A stretch of DNA of 64,000 nucleotides from Roseomonas populi (GCF_024594815.1 NZ_JANJOU010000014.1:33587-97586); one strand, 5' to 3'; positions 27,322 through 37,006 are shown, counted from the first letter of the stretch. Made by a program: numbers and translations. The notes: generated by a model not told the origin, from the letters alone.

Positions 27322-28419
27322 TCAGGCCGCCAGCGCCGGGTAATCCGTGTACCCGTGCTCGTCGCCACCGTAGAAGGTCGCCTTGTCCGGCGTGGCCAGC
27401 GGCGCCCCGGCCTTCATGCGCTCCACCAGGTCGGGGTTGGCGATGAAGGGCCGCCCGAAGGCGATCAGGTCGGCGCGGCCCTCGCGCAGGGCGGTATCGG
27501 CCAGGGCGAAGTCGTAGCCGTTGTTGGCCATGTAGGGGCCGCGGAAGGCGGCCTTCAGGGCGGCGTAGTCGAAGCCGGGTACCACGTCGCGCGGGCCGCC
27601 GGTTGCGCCCTCGATCATGTGCAGGTAGGCCAGGTTGAAGGGTGCCAGGGCCTCCACCGCGCGCTTGAAGAGCGGGAAGGGGTCGCTGTCGCGCGCGTCG
27701 TTAGCGGGCGTGACGGGGGAGAGGCGGATGCCCGTGCGGTCGGCGCCGATGGCGTCGGTCACGGCCTGGGTCACCTCCAGCATCAGGCGGATGCGGTTCT
27801 CGATGCTGCCGCCGTAGTTGTCGATGCGCTTGTTGCTGCCGTCGCGCAGGAACTGGTCGATCAGGTAGCCGTTGGCCGCGTGGATCTCCACGCCGTCGAA
27901 GCCGGCATCGCGGGCGTTGCGGGCCGCCTGGGCATAGGTGGCGACGATGCCGGGGATCTCGTCCAGCTCGAGCGCGCGCGGCTCCTCATGCGGCTTGAAG
28001 CCGGCCTCGGTGAAGGCCTGGCCTTGCGGCGTGATGGCAGAGGGGGCGACGGGCCTGGCGTTCCCCGGCTGCAGGTCGGGGTGGGAGATGCGGCCGACAT
28101 GCCAGAGCTGGGCGACGATCTTGCCGCCCTTGGCGTGCACCGCCTCCGTCACGGCCTTCCAGCCCTGTACCTGCTCCTTGCTGTGGATGCCCGGGGTCCA
28201 GGCGTAGCCCTTGCCCTGCTGGGAGATCTGCGTGGCCTCGGAGATGATGAGGCCGGCGGAGGCGCGCTGGGCGTAGTAGGTGGCGGCGGTGGGGCGGGGC
28301 ACGTCGCCCGCCAGGGCCCGGCTGCGGGTGAGCGGGGCCATGGCGACGCGGTTAGCGAGCTCGATGGCGCCGATCCGGGTGGGCTGGAAGAGCGGGCTGG
28401 CGGCGTTGTCGGTGGGCAA
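27322..28419 (-). CDS. Old yellow enzyme-family NAD(P)H:flavin oxidoreductase (NemA/XenB-type)
   Basis: 365 residues from a TTG preceded by GAGGA. An upstream ATG at 28530 would add a proline/alanine-rich tail atypical for the family, so I prefer the TTG. FMN-barrel signatures include LANRVAMAPLTRSRA, the substrate pair in EIHAANGYLIDQFLRD, NYGGSIENR and FGRPFIANPDLVERM. It reduces activated alkenes, nitro-compounds or nitrate esters using NAD(P)H. It stands alone, convergent with the peptidase gene. Confidence 0.92.
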   Translation of the reverse strand: MPTDNAASPLFQPTRIGAIELANRVAMAPLTRSRALAGDVPRPTAATYYAQRASAGLIISEATQISQQGKGYAWTPGIHSKEQVQGWKAVTEAVHAKGGKIVAQLWHVGRISHPDLQPGNARPVAPSAITPQGQAFTEAGFKPHEEPRALELDEIPGIVATYAQAARNARDAGFDGVEIHAANGYLIDQFLRDGSNKRIDNYGGSIENRIRLMLEVTQAVTDAIGADRTGIRLSPVTPANDARDSDPFPLFKRAVEALAPFNLAYLHMIEGATGGPRDVVPGFDYAALKAAFRGPYMANNGYDFALADTALREGRADLIAFGRPFIANPDLVERMKAGAPLATPDKATFYGGDEHGYTDYPALAA

Positions 28420-28551
28420 GGCTGCGTCCTCGGCTGGGGGCCGGGCGGTGTGCCCGGCGGTTGCCGGGCGATCTGGGGCCGGGGCGGCGGCGATGCAGGG
28501 AGGGGCCGGGCATGGCTGCCATGCCCGCAAACCCTCTAGCCCCGGAATTCC

Positions 28552-29481
28552 CTAGCCGAGGAGTCCCATGGCGCCGCGGCCGGGCGGCAGATTCGTTACC
28601 CCCGCCGCGCGCGGGTTCCACCACCAGCCGCCGCCGGGCCCCACCACCACCCCGGCCTGGAAGCGCGGGGCGGGCACGTAGCGCGCCTGCCCGGCCAGGA
28701 TGGCGGCGCCGCGCGGGGTGGGGGCGTGCGGCGCATCGCGCCCGATCAGGCGGCGCGTGCCGGTGGAGAGGCGCTTCACCACGTCGCGCAGGATCAGGTC
28801 CGTCAGCGGGAAGACAGGGTCGCCTGCCTCCAGGGCGCGGAGCAGGGCGGCCTCATCAGCGCCCTCGGCCAGCGCCTGCATCACCCGCCGCTCCGTCAGC
28901 CCCAGCCCGTCCGTCACCCAGGGCAGGTCCTGCAGGTGGCGGCGCATGGCCCGGGCCAGGTGCGGCAGGGGCAGCGCGCGGCGGGAAAGGCTGTCCAGCG
29001 CGGTCGGGTCCTCCGCCGCGAAGGCGCGCCAGGCCTCGGCGCCGGCCTCCACGGCCGACCAGGGCAGGGGTTCCGGCACCAGCGCCTCCAGCTCGTCCTG
29101 CGGCAGCAGCGCGAAGGGGCGCACCCCGTCGGCGGGCATCAGGAACAGGCGCCCGGCAAGGTTGGGCCAATCCGCCAGCAGGGAGAGGAGGCGGATCAGC
29201 ACGGCCTGATCCCACAGGTCGTGCTCGAACCACAGCAGGATGCGGCCATACTCCGGCAGGCCGCGCAGCGCCGTGTACTCGGCGCCCAGCCGGGCCCGCA
29301 CCGCCGCCACGTCGTGCGCGTAGTGCCCGGCCACGAAGGCGGCGCGGCGGGAGACGTACTCGGCGGGGAACTCGCCATGCACCGGCCCCTGGCAGACGGG
29401 ATCGGCCAGGCAGAAGTAATCGCCCGGCACCCGCCCGCGCAGGTCGTCGCCGCAGCGGATGGAGGCGGTGGCCTCCGCCAT
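28552..29481 (-). CDS. DUF1835-like domain protein of unknown function
   Basis: 309 residues. The N-terminus has the DUF1835-like opening IRCGDDLRG followed by DYFCLADPVCQGP, and a conserved-looking ILLWFEHDLWDQAVLIRLL segment. The remainder is helical and ends in a Gly/Pro-rich tail. No signal peptide or membrane segment. Its ATG overlaps the purD stop by one base (TGATG), so it is translationally coupled to purD, but nothing in the sequence tells its function. Confidence 0.75.
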   Translation of the reverse strand: MAEATASIRCGDDLRGRVPGDYFCLADPVCQGPVHGEFPAEYVSRRAAFVAGHYAHDVAAVRARLGAEYTALRGLPEYGRILLWFEHDLWDQAVLIRLLSLLADWPNLAGRLFLMPADGVRPFALLPQDELEALVPEPLPWSAVEAGAEAWRAFAAEDPTALDSLSRRALPLPHLARAMRRHLQDLPWVTDGLGLTERRVMQALAEGADEAALLRALEAGDPVFPLTDLILRDVVKRLSTGTRRLIGRDAPHAPTPRGAAILAGQARYVPAPRFQAGVVVGPGGGWWWNPRAAGVTNLPPGRGAMGLLG

Positions 29482-30749
29482 CACAGGGCCCGGTGGGCGA
29501 TGTCCCGGCGGCAGAAGCCACCCGGCCAGTCCAGCGCGTCCACAGCAGCGTAGGCGGCGTCCCGCGCCGCGCGCAGATCCCCGGCCGTGGCGGCGACGCC
29601 CAGCACGCGTCCGCCCGCCGAGACCACCCGGCCATCCGCCCCGCGCGCCGTGCCGGCATGGAACACGCGCGCGCCGGGGACGGCGGCGGCCGCATCCAGC
29701 CCGCCGATCGGCTCGCCCTTCGTCACCGCGCCGGGATAGCCGCGCGCCGCGACGACGACGACGAGGGCGGGGTCGTCGGACCACTCCAGCGAGACGCCGG
29801 AGAGGTCCCCCTTCGCCGCCGCCAGCAGGGCGGGAAGAAGGTCGGACGTCAGGCGCATCATCAGCACCTGGCACTCGGGATCGCCGAAGCGGACGTTGAA
29901 CTCGATCACGCGCGGCCCGGTGGCGGTGAGCATGAGCCCGACGAAAAGCACGCCGCGGAAGGGCGCGCCGCGGCGGGCCATCTCGGCGAGCGTCGGCTCC
30001 ACGACGCGGGCCATCACCTCGTCCCGCATCGCATCGGTAAAGGCGGGGGGTGGGGAATAGGCGCCCATGCCGCCGGTGTTGGGACCGGTGTCGCCGTCGC
30101 CCACGCGCTTGTGGTCCTGGGCGGCAACCAGCGGGACAGCGCGGGTGCCGTCGCAGAGGGCGAAGAAGGAGGCCTCCTCCCCCAGCATGCACTCCTCGAT
30201 CACTACGGAGGCGCCGGCCGCACCGTGCACGCGGCTCTCCATGATGTCGGCGATCGCGGCCTCGGCCTGCTCCACCGTCTCGGCCACCACCACGCCCTTG
30301 CCGGCGGCCAGGCCATCCGCCTTGACCACGATCGGGGCGCCCTGGGCGCGGACATGGGCGCGGGCGGCATCGGGGTCGTCGAAGCGCCTCCAGGCAGCGG
30401 TGGGGGCGCCGGCGGCGTCCAGCACGGCCTTGGTGAAGGCCTTGGAGCCTTCCAGCATGGCGGCGGCGGCGGAGGGGCCGAAGCAGGGGATGCCGGCCCC
30501 GGCCAGGGTATCGGCAAGGCCCAGGGTCAACGGCGCCTCAGGCCCCGCCACCACCAGATCCACGCCCTTCTCCCGCGCGAAGGCGACGAGGGCGGGGATG
30601 TCCTCCGCCCCGATCGCCACGCACTCGGCGTGGGCAGCGATGCCGGGATTGCCGGGGGCGGCCCAGAGCTTCGTGAGAAGGGGGCTCCCCGCGATGCGCC
30701 ATGCCAAGGCGTGCTCCCGCCCGCCGCCGCCGACCAGAAGGACCTTCAT
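29481..30749 (-). CDS. purD: Phosphoribosylamine-glycine ligase
   Basis: 422 residues, full length. It opens [17 protein letters not shown] and contains the GARS ATP-grasp features: [51 protein letters not shown] and [12 protein letters not shown]. It makes GAR from phosphoribosylamine, glycine and ATP, the second step of purine synthesis. The nearness of purD to xseA is common in related alphaproteobacteria; here a histidine-kinase gene lies between them. Confidence 0.97.
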   Translation of the reverse strand: MKVLLVGGGGREHALAWRIAGSPLLTKLWAAPGNPGIAAHAECVAIGAEDIPALVAFAREKGVDLVVAGPEAPLTLGLADTLAGAGIPCFGPSAAAAMLEGSKAFTKAVLDAAGAPTAAWRRFDDPDAARAHVRAQGAPIVVKADGLAAGKGVVVAETVEQAEAAIADIMESRVHGAAGASVVIEECMLGEEASFFALCDGTRAVPLVAAQDHKRVGDGDTGPNTGGMGAYSPPPAFTDAMRDEVMARVVEPTLAEMARRGAPFRGVLFVGLMLTATGPRVIEFNVRFGDPECQVLMMRLTSDLLPALLAAAKGDLSGVSLEWSDDPALVVVVAARGYPGAVTKGEPIGGLDAAAAVPGARVFHAGTARGADGRVVSAGGRVLGVAATAGDLRAARDAAYAAVDALDWPGGFCRRDIAHRAL

Positions 30750-30828
30750 TCCAGCCCGAGCCCCCGATGTCCGGGCGCCTTATGCCCCCAGGCCTCCCCT
30801 GCGTCACCTGCGGGCCGAGGCCCCGCCA

Positions 30829-32001
30829 CTACGTCACCAGCGGGAAGAACACGCAGAACCCCGTGCCCCGGGCCTGCTCCGCCCGGGCCGTCTTGCCGCC
30901 GACCTGGTCCACCAGCCGCCGCACGAGGTCCGTGCCGGCGCTGCCCGGCCGGGCCGGGCCCAGCCCCACCCCGTCGTCGCGCACGCAGAGCCGCGCCTCC
31001 CCGCCCGGGGGGATGGCGAACTCAACCCGGATCGTGCCCGCCCGCTCATCCGGGAAGGCGTGCTTCAGGGCGTTCGTCACCAGCTCGTTCACGATGAGGC
31101 CCAGCGGCACGGCGCGGGCATGGGGGATCATCACCCGCTCCAGCGCCGTCTCGATCGTGACCTCCTGCCGGCGCTGAGAGAGGTTGGCGCAGAGGGCCTG
31201 GAGGTAATCCGCCAGGTCCACCTGCCCGGTGCCGTGGACGAGGTTCAGGTGGTCGTGCGCCACCCCGATCGCCGCCACCCGGTCCAGCGCCTCGCCGAGG
31301 ATGCGGCGGCCCTCGCCTTCCGGCAGGCGGCGGCGCTGCAGCACGAGGAGGGAGAGGACGAGCTGCAGGTCGTTCTTGCTGCGGTGCTGCAGCTCGCCCC
31401 GCAGCAGCCGTTCCTGCGCCAGCTGCCGGGCGGCGTCGGCGGCGGCGTCCGCCACCTCCGCCGCGCCCAGCCTTCCGCGCAGCGCGAGGCCGAGCGTGTT
31501 GGCGAGGACGAGGAGGAACCGCACGTCGTCCGGCCCGAAGGAGCGCGGCGCGTCGCTGTCCACCTCCAGCACGCCCCAGACGTCGCCATCCACCGCCACG
31601 GGCACGTTCAGGGCGGAGATGATGCCGTGGTCCCGCAGCACGGCGGGGTAGCGGAACTCCCGGTCGTTCGGCAGGTCGTCCACCACGTTGGGCAGGCGCG
31701 TGCGCAGCGCCTGCCCGGGCAGGGAGGCGAGGTCGGTGCCGAGGCTGACATGCCCGACCACGCCGGGGTTCCAGCCCACGCCCGCGACGATCAGCAGGTC
31801 CCCGTGCTCCGGCCGGTGCTGGAGCGCCTTCGTGTGCCGGATGCCGATCCCGCGCGAGGCCTGCACGCAGGCCAGCTGGATCAGCCGCGCCCCGTCACTC
31901 GTCTCGGCCGCCATGCGCGCGAAATCGTCCAGGATCTCGCCGTAGCGGCGGATACGCGCGAGCTGCTCCTCCATCGGGATATCGGCGGCGTCCGCAGGCA
32001 T
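30829..32001 (-). CDS. GAF-domain sensor histidine kinase, HisKA_2 type
   Basis: 390 residues, soluble. A GAF domain spans about 30-185 (phrases LIVAGVGWNPGVVGHV, SALNVPVAVDGDVWGVLEV). The HisKA_2 box gives phospho-acceptor H206 (ELQHRSKNDLQLVLSLL), and an HATPase domain follows (IVNELVTNALKHAFPD, VRDDGVGL). This class, common in alphaproteobacteria, often feeds the general stress response or light/redox sensing. No response regulator is next to it. It is divergent from xseA. Confidence 0.88.
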   Translation of the reverse strand: MPADAADIPMEEQLARIRRYGEILDDFARMAAETSDGARLIQLACVQASRGIGIRHTKALQHRPEHGDLLIVAGVGWNPGVVGHVSLGTDLASLPGQALRTRLPNVVDDLPNDREFRYPAVLRDHGIISALNVPVAVDGDVWGVLEVDSDAPRSFGPDDVRFLLVLANTLGLALRGRLGAAEVADAAADAARQLAQERLLRGELQHRSKNDLQLVLSLLVLQRRRLPEGEGRRILGEALDRVAAIGVAHDHLNLVHGTGQVDLADYLQALCANLSQRRQEVTIETALERVMIPHARAVPLGLIVNELVTNALKHAFPDERAGTIRVEFAIPPGGEARLCVRDDGVGLGPARPGSAGTDLVRRLVDQVGGKTARAEQARGTGFCVFFPLVT

Positions 32002-32107
32002 GGGCAGGTCTCGCCCTCCATCTGTTGTGGGAACCCAAGGGCGCAGGCGCGGTCAAGGTTTCCGGCCACGCGTGGCGCGCGGCGCCGGGCTGGGCCATAA
32101 TCGCGTG

Positions 32108-33685
32108 ATGGACGCACCCGTCAGCAACATCCCCGAGTACAGCGTCTCCGAGATCTCGGGCGCCGTGAAGCGCACGCTGGAGAGCGCCTTCGGCCGCATC
32201 CGCGTGCGCGGCGAGATCACGGAATTCAAGACCTATCCCTCCGGCCACTCCTACCTCTCCATGAAGGACGAGACGGGGACGATCCGCGCGATCATCTGGC
32301 GCGGCGCGCTCTCGAAGCTGCAGGTGCGCCCGGAGAACGGGGTGGAGGTGATCGCCACCGGCAAGATCACCGCCTCCGACAAGCGCTCCGACTACGCGCT
32401 GCAGATCGAGAAGCTGGAATACGCGGGGGAGGGCGCGCTGCTGGCGCGCATTGAGAAGCTGCGCCAGCGCCTGGGCGCGGAAGGGCTGTTCGACGAGGCG
32501 CGCAAGCGCCCCCTGCCCTTCCTGCCGGAGGTGATCGGCGTGATCACGAGCGAGAAGGGCGCGGTGCTGCACGATATCCGTACCACCCTCGCCCGCCGCT
32601 TTCCCCGCCGCGTGCTGCTGATCCCCGTTTCCGTGCAGGGGCAGGGCGCGGCGGAGCAGGTGGCGGCCGCCATCGCGACCATGGGCTCTCTCTCACCGAT
32701 CGGGCGCATCCCGCGGCCGGACGTGGTGATCGTCGCGCGCGGCGGCGGCAGCCTCGAGGACCTGATGGCCTTCAACGAGGAGGTGGTGGTGCGCGCCGCC
32801 GCCGCCTCCCCGGTTCCGCTCATCTCCGCCGTGGGGCACGAGACGGACACGACGCTGATCGACTTCGCCTCCGACCGCCGCGCGCCGACGCCGACGGCGG
32901 CCGCGGAACTGGCCGTGCCCGCGCGGGAGGAGTTGATGGCCGTGCTCGCGCAGCGCGGCACGCGCCTGGCGCGCGCGGGGCATTCCGTGCTGGACCGGGG
33001 CCGGCTGCGCCTGGCGCGCGCCGCATCGGGCCTGCCGGACCTGCCCGCGCTGATCGCCGCCGGGCGCAACCGGCTGGAGGATCGCGGCCACCGGCTGCAG
33101 CTCGCGCCCCGCGCGCTGATCGCCGCAAAGCGCCGCGCGCTGGAAGGCGCCGCCGCGCGCCTGCCGCGGCCGCAGGAAAGCATCGCGAGGCAACGGAGCG
33201 CGCTCGACCTGATGGGCGTACGGATCGGCGGCGCCGCGCGCGCGGTGCTGGCGCGGCAGTCCCGCCGCCTCGCCCTCGCGCCCGATCCCGCGCCGCTGCT
33301 GCGCGGCCGGCTGCGCGAGGGGCGCGCGGCGCTGCTGCGCGCGGAGGAGCGGATGGCTTCCATTGCACGGCGCCGAGTGGTGGAGCGCGGCGCGGCCCTG
33401 GCCCGCATCCCCGATCCCACGCCCTTCGTGCTGGGGCGGCTGCGGGAGCGGCGGGCGGCGCTGGAGGGCCTCTCGGCCCGCCTTGAGGGCGCCTCCTACG
33501 GCGCGCTGCTGGAGCGCGGCTTCGCCCTGGTGCGCGACGCCTCCGGCCACCCCGTGACCGCCGCTGCCGAAGTGTCCCCCGGCCAGAAGCTCCTGTTGCA
33601 GTTCGCGGACGGCAGCGTGAACGTGACCGATGATCGCGCGAAGAGGCGCGGCAAGCCCACAGCGCCGCAGGACACGCTGCTGTAG
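32108..33685 (+). CDS. xseA: Exodeoxyribonuclease VII large subunit
   Basis: 525 residues from the ATG. An N-terminal OB-fold (YSVSEISGAVKRTLESAFG, RVRGEITEF) is followed by the catalytic domain (VIGVITSEKGAVLHDI, VIVARGGGSLEDLMAFNEE, ISAVGHETDTTLIDFASDRRAPTPTAAAE). The coiled-coil region is unusually rich in Arg and Ala, and the C-terminal YGALLERGFALVRD strand is present. With XseB it degrades single-stranded DNA. The small-subunit gene xseB is not in the window. Confidence 0.96.
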   Translation: MDAPVSNIPEYSVSEISGAVKRTLESAFGRIRVRGEITEFKTYPSGHSYLSMKDETGTIRAIIWRGALSKLQVRPENGVEVIATGKITASDKRSDYALQIEKLEYAGEGALLARIEKLRQRLGAEGLFDEARKRPLPFLPEVIGVITSEKGAVLHDIRTTLARRFPRRVLLIPVSVQGQGAAEQVAAAIATMGSLSPIGRIPRPDVVIVARGGGSLEDLMAFNEEVVVRAAAASPVPLISAVGHETDTTLIDFASDRRAPTPTAAAELAVPAREELMAVLAQRGTRLARAGHSVLDRGRLRLARAASGLPDLPALIAAGRNRLEDRGHRLQLAPRALIAAKRRALEGAAARLPRPQESIARQRSALDLMGVRIGGAARAVLARQSRRLALAPDPAPLLRGRLREGRAALLRAEERMASIARRRVVERGAALARIPDPTPFVLGRLRERRAALEGLSARLEGASYGALLERGFALVRDASGHPVTAAAEVSPGQKLLLQFADGSVNVTDDRAKRRGKPTAPQDTLL

Positions 33686-33696
33686 AAGCAGGGGCC

Positions 33697-34503
33697 ATGA
33701 GCACCCTGCCCCGCCGCGCCGCATTGGCGCTCCCCGCGCTCCTCCTCGCACGTGCCGCGCGCGCCGCGGTGGTGCTGCCCGATCGCATCGCGCAGGGCGC
33801 GCTGGTGATCGGCCGCGCCGACCCCGGCACGCGCCTGACCTTCGAGGGCAGGGCCGTGCGGGTCTCGTCGGGGGGCGTCTTCGCCTTCGGCCTGGGCCGC
33901 GACGCCGGCGCGCACGCCGCGCTCGGCATCGTCTCGCCGGATGGAAGGCGCGAGGAGCGCCCCTTTGCCGTGGCCTCGCGCCAATGGGACATCCAGCGCC
34001 TGAACGGCCTGCCCGGCCGCATGGTGACGCCCGACGCTGAGGCCCTGGCCCGAATCCGCGCGGAGCAGGAGCGCCTGAACGCCGCCCGCCGCACCGACAC
34101 CGCCACGCCCTATTTCGCGGAGGGCTTCGCCTGGCCGGCGGAAGGCCGCATCAGCGGCGTCTATGGCAGCCAGCGCATCCTGAACGGGGAACCCCGCGCG
34201 CCGCATCTCGGCCTGGACATCGCCGTGCCCGTCGGCACCCCGCTGCACGCCGCCGCCGGCGGGCGCGTGACCCTGGCGGAGGATCTCTACTTCACCGGCA
34301 ACACAATGCTGATCGAGCACGGTCACGGGGTGACGACGCTCTACGCGCACATGTCGCGCCTGGATCTACGGGAGGGCGATGCCGTCTCGCGCGGGCAGGT
34401 CATCGGCCTCTCCGGCGCGACGGGGCGCGTGACAGGACCGCACCTGCATCTCGGGCTGTTCTGGCTCTCGACCTCGCTGGATCCGCGGCCGGTCCTGCCC
34501 TGA
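33697..34503 (+). CDS. M23/LytM-family peptidoglycan metallopeptidase
   Basis: 268 residues with a signal peptide (RRAALALPALLLARAARA). The C-terminal LytM domain contains the zinc motif HLGLD (H-x3-D), GHGVTTLYAHMSRL and the second motif HLHLGLF (HxH), so the site looks complete. It should cut peptide cross-links in the periplasm or regulate amidases. It follows xseA by 11 bases, an arrangement seen in related genomes. Confidence 0.92.
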   Translation: MSTLPRRAALALPALLLARAARAAVVLPDRIAQGALVIGRADPGTRLTFEGRAVRVSSGGVFAFGLGRDAGAHAALGIVSPDGRREERPFAVASRQWDIQRLNGLPGRMVTPDAEALARIRAEQERLNAARRTDTATPYFAEGFAWPAEGRISGVYGSQRILNGEPRAPHLGLDIAVPVGTPLHAAAGGRVTLAEDLYFTGNTMLIEHGHGVTTLYAHMSRLDLREGDAVSRGQVIGLSGATGRVTGPHLHLGLFWLSTSLDPRPVLP

Positions 34504-34638
34504 TTCTTTCGGCTTCTGGGGAGTGGAACGGTAGAAGGAGCGTCTTCGAGAGGGGAGAGCTCTTTCTTCCCGGCCCGGGGGGAACGCCTCGCGTCTGCCC
34601 CGGGTGAGCGGGAGGCGGCGCCTCCCGAGGTTATCGCC

Positions 34639-34845
34639 TCAGGACGCGGCCGGCTGCAGCCCTGCCATTGGCGTGGGCGGGGAAGCGGGCATCAGCATGG
34701 GCATGATGTTCCCGAGAGAGGGCCACTCCCCACGCGCCTCGGCCCCACGCACATCGATCTGCGTGGCAGCAGGCATGGGCCGGGCTGGGCCGCGCAGGAG
34801 GACGCGCGGCGGGAAGTAGTCGCGGCCGGGAAGCGGTACGCGCAT
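34639..34845 (-). CDS. Small hypothetical protein
   Basis: 68 codons in the 573-base gap between the M23 peptidase gene and the next small ORF. GGAG lies about ten bases upstream of the ATG. The peptide (MRVPLPGRDYFPPRVLLRGP at the start) is Pro/Met-rich with no recognised motif, signal or membrane helix. It is as likely to be a chance ORF as a gene; the rest of the gap shows nothing else. Confidence 0.3.
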   Translation of the reverse strand: MRVPLPGRDYFPPRVLLRGPARPMPAATQIDVRGAEARGEWPSLGNIMPMLMPASPPTPMAGLQPAAS

Positions 34846-35076
34846 AGGGTCGAACTCCGATGAGGCCGGGGTGGGCTGGCCGTGGGCGGAAAGTGTTGCC
34901 AGGCGCGACGTCGGGCAAGGCGCCGCGCCGTGACAAGACGGTGATGAATGCCGTGTCCTTTCCGGCGGGGCGAACGCGCCCGGTGACGCCGCGTTGCGTC
35001 GGCCCGACGACCTTTCCGCTCATGCGATGAGACGGCGTTTACCTCTCCTTCACGCTTCGTCTCGAAAATCGGACGC

Positions 35077-35268
35077 ATGTCGCCGCCCATGCCGCTCGAT
35101 GCACCGCTCGTCGCCGTCTTCGCCGACGATGAATCCGCGCTCGCCGCCGTCTCCGAAACGCGCGCGGACCTGCTGCGCATGCCGGCGCCAGGCGTCGTGC
35201 TGCTGCGCCCCGCACAGGGGCTGCGGGAGAGACTCTACGCCGCAGGAGCCGCGGTGGTGGTGCCCTGA
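35077..35268 (+). CDS. Small hypothetical protein
   Basis: 63 codons. The sequence has an ordered feel (PLVAVFADDESALAAVSETR, then PGVVLLRPAQGLRERLYAAG), resembling a single alpha/beta unit, and codon use matches the neighbours. No clear Shine-Dalgarno sequence precedes the ATG. It is convergent with the methyltransferase gene. The function is unknown. Confidence 0.45.
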   Translation: MSPPMPLDAPLVAVFADDESALAAVSETRADLLRMPAPGVVLLRPAQGLRERLYAAGAAVVVP

Positions 35269-35365
35269 ACCGGCTCCTCGCGAGGCGCGCGCGGCATCCG
35301 CCGCCTGCGCTCCGCCAGCTCCAGCACGCGCGGCTCTGCTCCTGCCCGCTCGGGCGGGGGGCAGC

Positions 35366-36028
35366 TCAGCCGCGCTCCGCCGTCAGCAGTACATTCGGAA
35401 GGGGCGTACCGGCCCAGCACGGCTCCACGGCGCAGCGGAATCCCGCCCGCCCGAACAGCGCCGTCACCTCCGGCACCGGCATTGGCCGCACCGCCGCCCC
35501 GTCCCGCCGGATCGCGCGCCCGGCCCTCTCCATCGCCATGCCGAAGGCGCTGCGCCAGCCGCGGTCGGGATCGAAGAGGCGCATCACCACGCGCCGCCGC
35601 GCGGCCCGGGCCATTCCCTCCAGCACGCGCAGTTGCGCCCCATCCGGCAGCTGGTAGAGCACGTCCGCCATCAGCACCGTGTCCCCTTCCGGCACCTCCG
35701 CGCGGGTGAGGTCGGCGCGGGCGAAATCGGCCGGCAGCCCCGCCGCGGCCGCCCGGGCATCCGCGATCTTGCGGCCATCCAGATCGAGCCCGGTGACGCG
35801 GGATGCATCGCCCGAGAGCAGCAGCGCGATCCCGAACTGCCCGCGCCCGCAGCCGAGGTCCACCACGTGCCCGAAGCCCCCCGCGCGCCGCGCGAGGCCA
35901 AGTATGGCGGCCGTCGCCGGATCGCGCCGGAGCTTCGAGGGCACGAACTCCCGCGTGAAGCGCGAGGCGCCGGCGTAGCGCGCCGCCACGGCCGGGATCA
36001 GCGTCTGAAGGTCGGTCCCATCCGGCAT
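35366..36028 (-). CDS. SAM-dependent class I methyltransferase
   Basis: 220 residues. The SAM-binding motif I is VVDLGCGRGQFGIALL (about residues 54-69), followed by acidic motif II VTGLDLDGRK and motif IV-like DTVLMADVLYQLPD. This is a Rossmann-fold small-molecule methyltransferase. The substrate cannot be told from sequence. It is monocistronic and divergent from the crotonase-family gene. Confidence 0.8.
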   Translation of the reverse strand: MPDGTDLQTLIPAVAARYAGASRFTREFVPSKLRRDPATAAILGLARRAGGFGHVVDLGCGRGQFGIALLLSGDASRVTGLDLDGRKIADARAAAAGLPADFARADLTRAEVPEGDTVLMADVLYQLPDGAQLRVLEGMARAARRRVVMRLFDPDRGWRSAFGMAMERAGRAIRRDGAAVRPMPVPEVTALFGRAGFRCAVEPCWAGTPLPNVLLTAERG

Positions 36029-36129
36029 CGCGCCACCATGCCCGGCGCGCCCCGGCCGGGCAACGCCACCCCTTTGCTCCCCACGCCCTGAAGAGGCACC
36101 CTCCCCCCCTTGATACGGAGCGGAACGCC

Positions 36130-36918
36130 ATGGACGACAACGAGCTGATCCACGAGCTGCGGGAGGGCGGCATCCTCCTCACCACCCTCAACCGCCCGAA
36201 GGCGATGAATGCCTTCACATTCGGCATGTATGAGGGCTTGGCCACGAAGGCGGCGGAGATCGCGGAGGACTCCTCCATCCGCGCCTGGATCATCACCGGC
36301 GGCGGCGAGAAGGCCTTCGCCGCCGGCACCGACATCAGCCAGTTCACCACCTTCACCACCGCCCAGCACGCCCTGGACTACGAGGAGCGAATCGGCCGCG
36401 TCCTCTCCGCGATCGAGGACTGCCCCAAGCCCACCATCGCCGCCATTCACGGCGCCTGCACCGGCGGCGGCGCCGGCGTGGCGGGGGTCTGCGACATCCG
36501 CATCGGCTCGGCCGCGCTCCGCTTCGGCGTGCCCATCGCGCGCACCCTCGGCAACACCCTCTCGCTGGCCAACTACGCGCGCTTCTCCGCCCTGCTTGGC
36601 CCCGGCCGCCTGCTGGAGCTGATCTTCACCGCCCGCCTCGTGGAGGCCGAGGAGGCGAAAGCCCTGGGCCTGGTGACGGAGGTGCTACCCGATCAGGCCG
36701 GCCTCCTCGCCCGCGCGGAGGAACTGGCCCGCACCATCGCCGGTCACGCTCCCCTGACCCTGCGCGCCGCGAAGACCACCCTGAAGCGCCTGCGCGAGAC
36801 CGCCATGCGCGGCGCCAACGCGGACGACATGGTGGCCCTCACCTTTACCAGCGCGGACTTCAAGGAAGGCGTTGCGGCGTTCCTGGAGCGGCGGAAGCCG
36901 GTCTGGCAGGGGCGGTAG
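36130..36918 (+). CDS. Enoyl-CoA hydratase/isomerase (crotonase) family protein lacking usual catalytic Glu
   Basis: 262 residues with the crotonase fold: LTTLNRPKAMNAFTF, GGGEKAFAAGTDI (CoA/oxyanion loop), and IHGACTGGGAGVAGVCDIRI. In true hydratases the second oxyanion loop is followed by a catalytic Glu and a second Glu about 20 residues later. Here those places hold non-acidic residues (GGGAGVAG and RTLGNTLSLAN). A different crotonase reaction, such as isomerase, hydrolase or decarboxylase, is more likely than hydration. Confidence 0.85.
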   Translation: MDDNELIHELREGGILLTTLNRPKAMNAFTFGMYEGLATKAAEIAEDSSIRAWIITGGGEKAFAAGTDISQFTTFTTAQHALDYEERIGRVLSAIEDCPKPTIAAIHGACTGGGAGVAGVCDIRIGSAALRFGVPIARTLGNTLSLANYARFSALLGPGRLLELIFTARLVEAEEAKALGLVTEVLPDQAGLLARAEELARTIAGHAPLTLRAAKTTLKRLRETAMRGANADDMVALTFTSADFKEGVAAFLERRKPVWQGR

Positions 36919-36942
36919 TCCGCGAGCGGCGTCGGCCCTGGC

Positions 36943-36981
36943 GGCCGAGGGAGAGAGAAGGACTTCTCTCCCCCTCGGGCC
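36943..36981. repeat. Intergenic repeat R1, short copy (palindrome)
   Basis: A dyad GGCCGAGGGAGAGAGAAGG...CTCTCCCCCTCGGGCC between the convergent crotonase and glycosidase genes. It shares the GGGAGAGAGAAGGA-TTCTCTC core with the copies at 17.7 and 27.1-27.3 kb but lacks the ACCCCTC-CATCATC tail. Likely a bidirectional terminator. Confidence 0.65.
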
Positions 36982-37006
36982 ACAAGCGAAGCCCTCCGGA
37001 ACCGGC

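Noticed and set aside
34504..34638. Another R1 repeat near the M23 peptidase end (GAGAGGGGAGAGCTC...TTCTTCCC)
   Set aside because: Purine-rich resemblance only; it lacks the GAAGGA-TTC core and the ACCCCTC-CATCATC tail.
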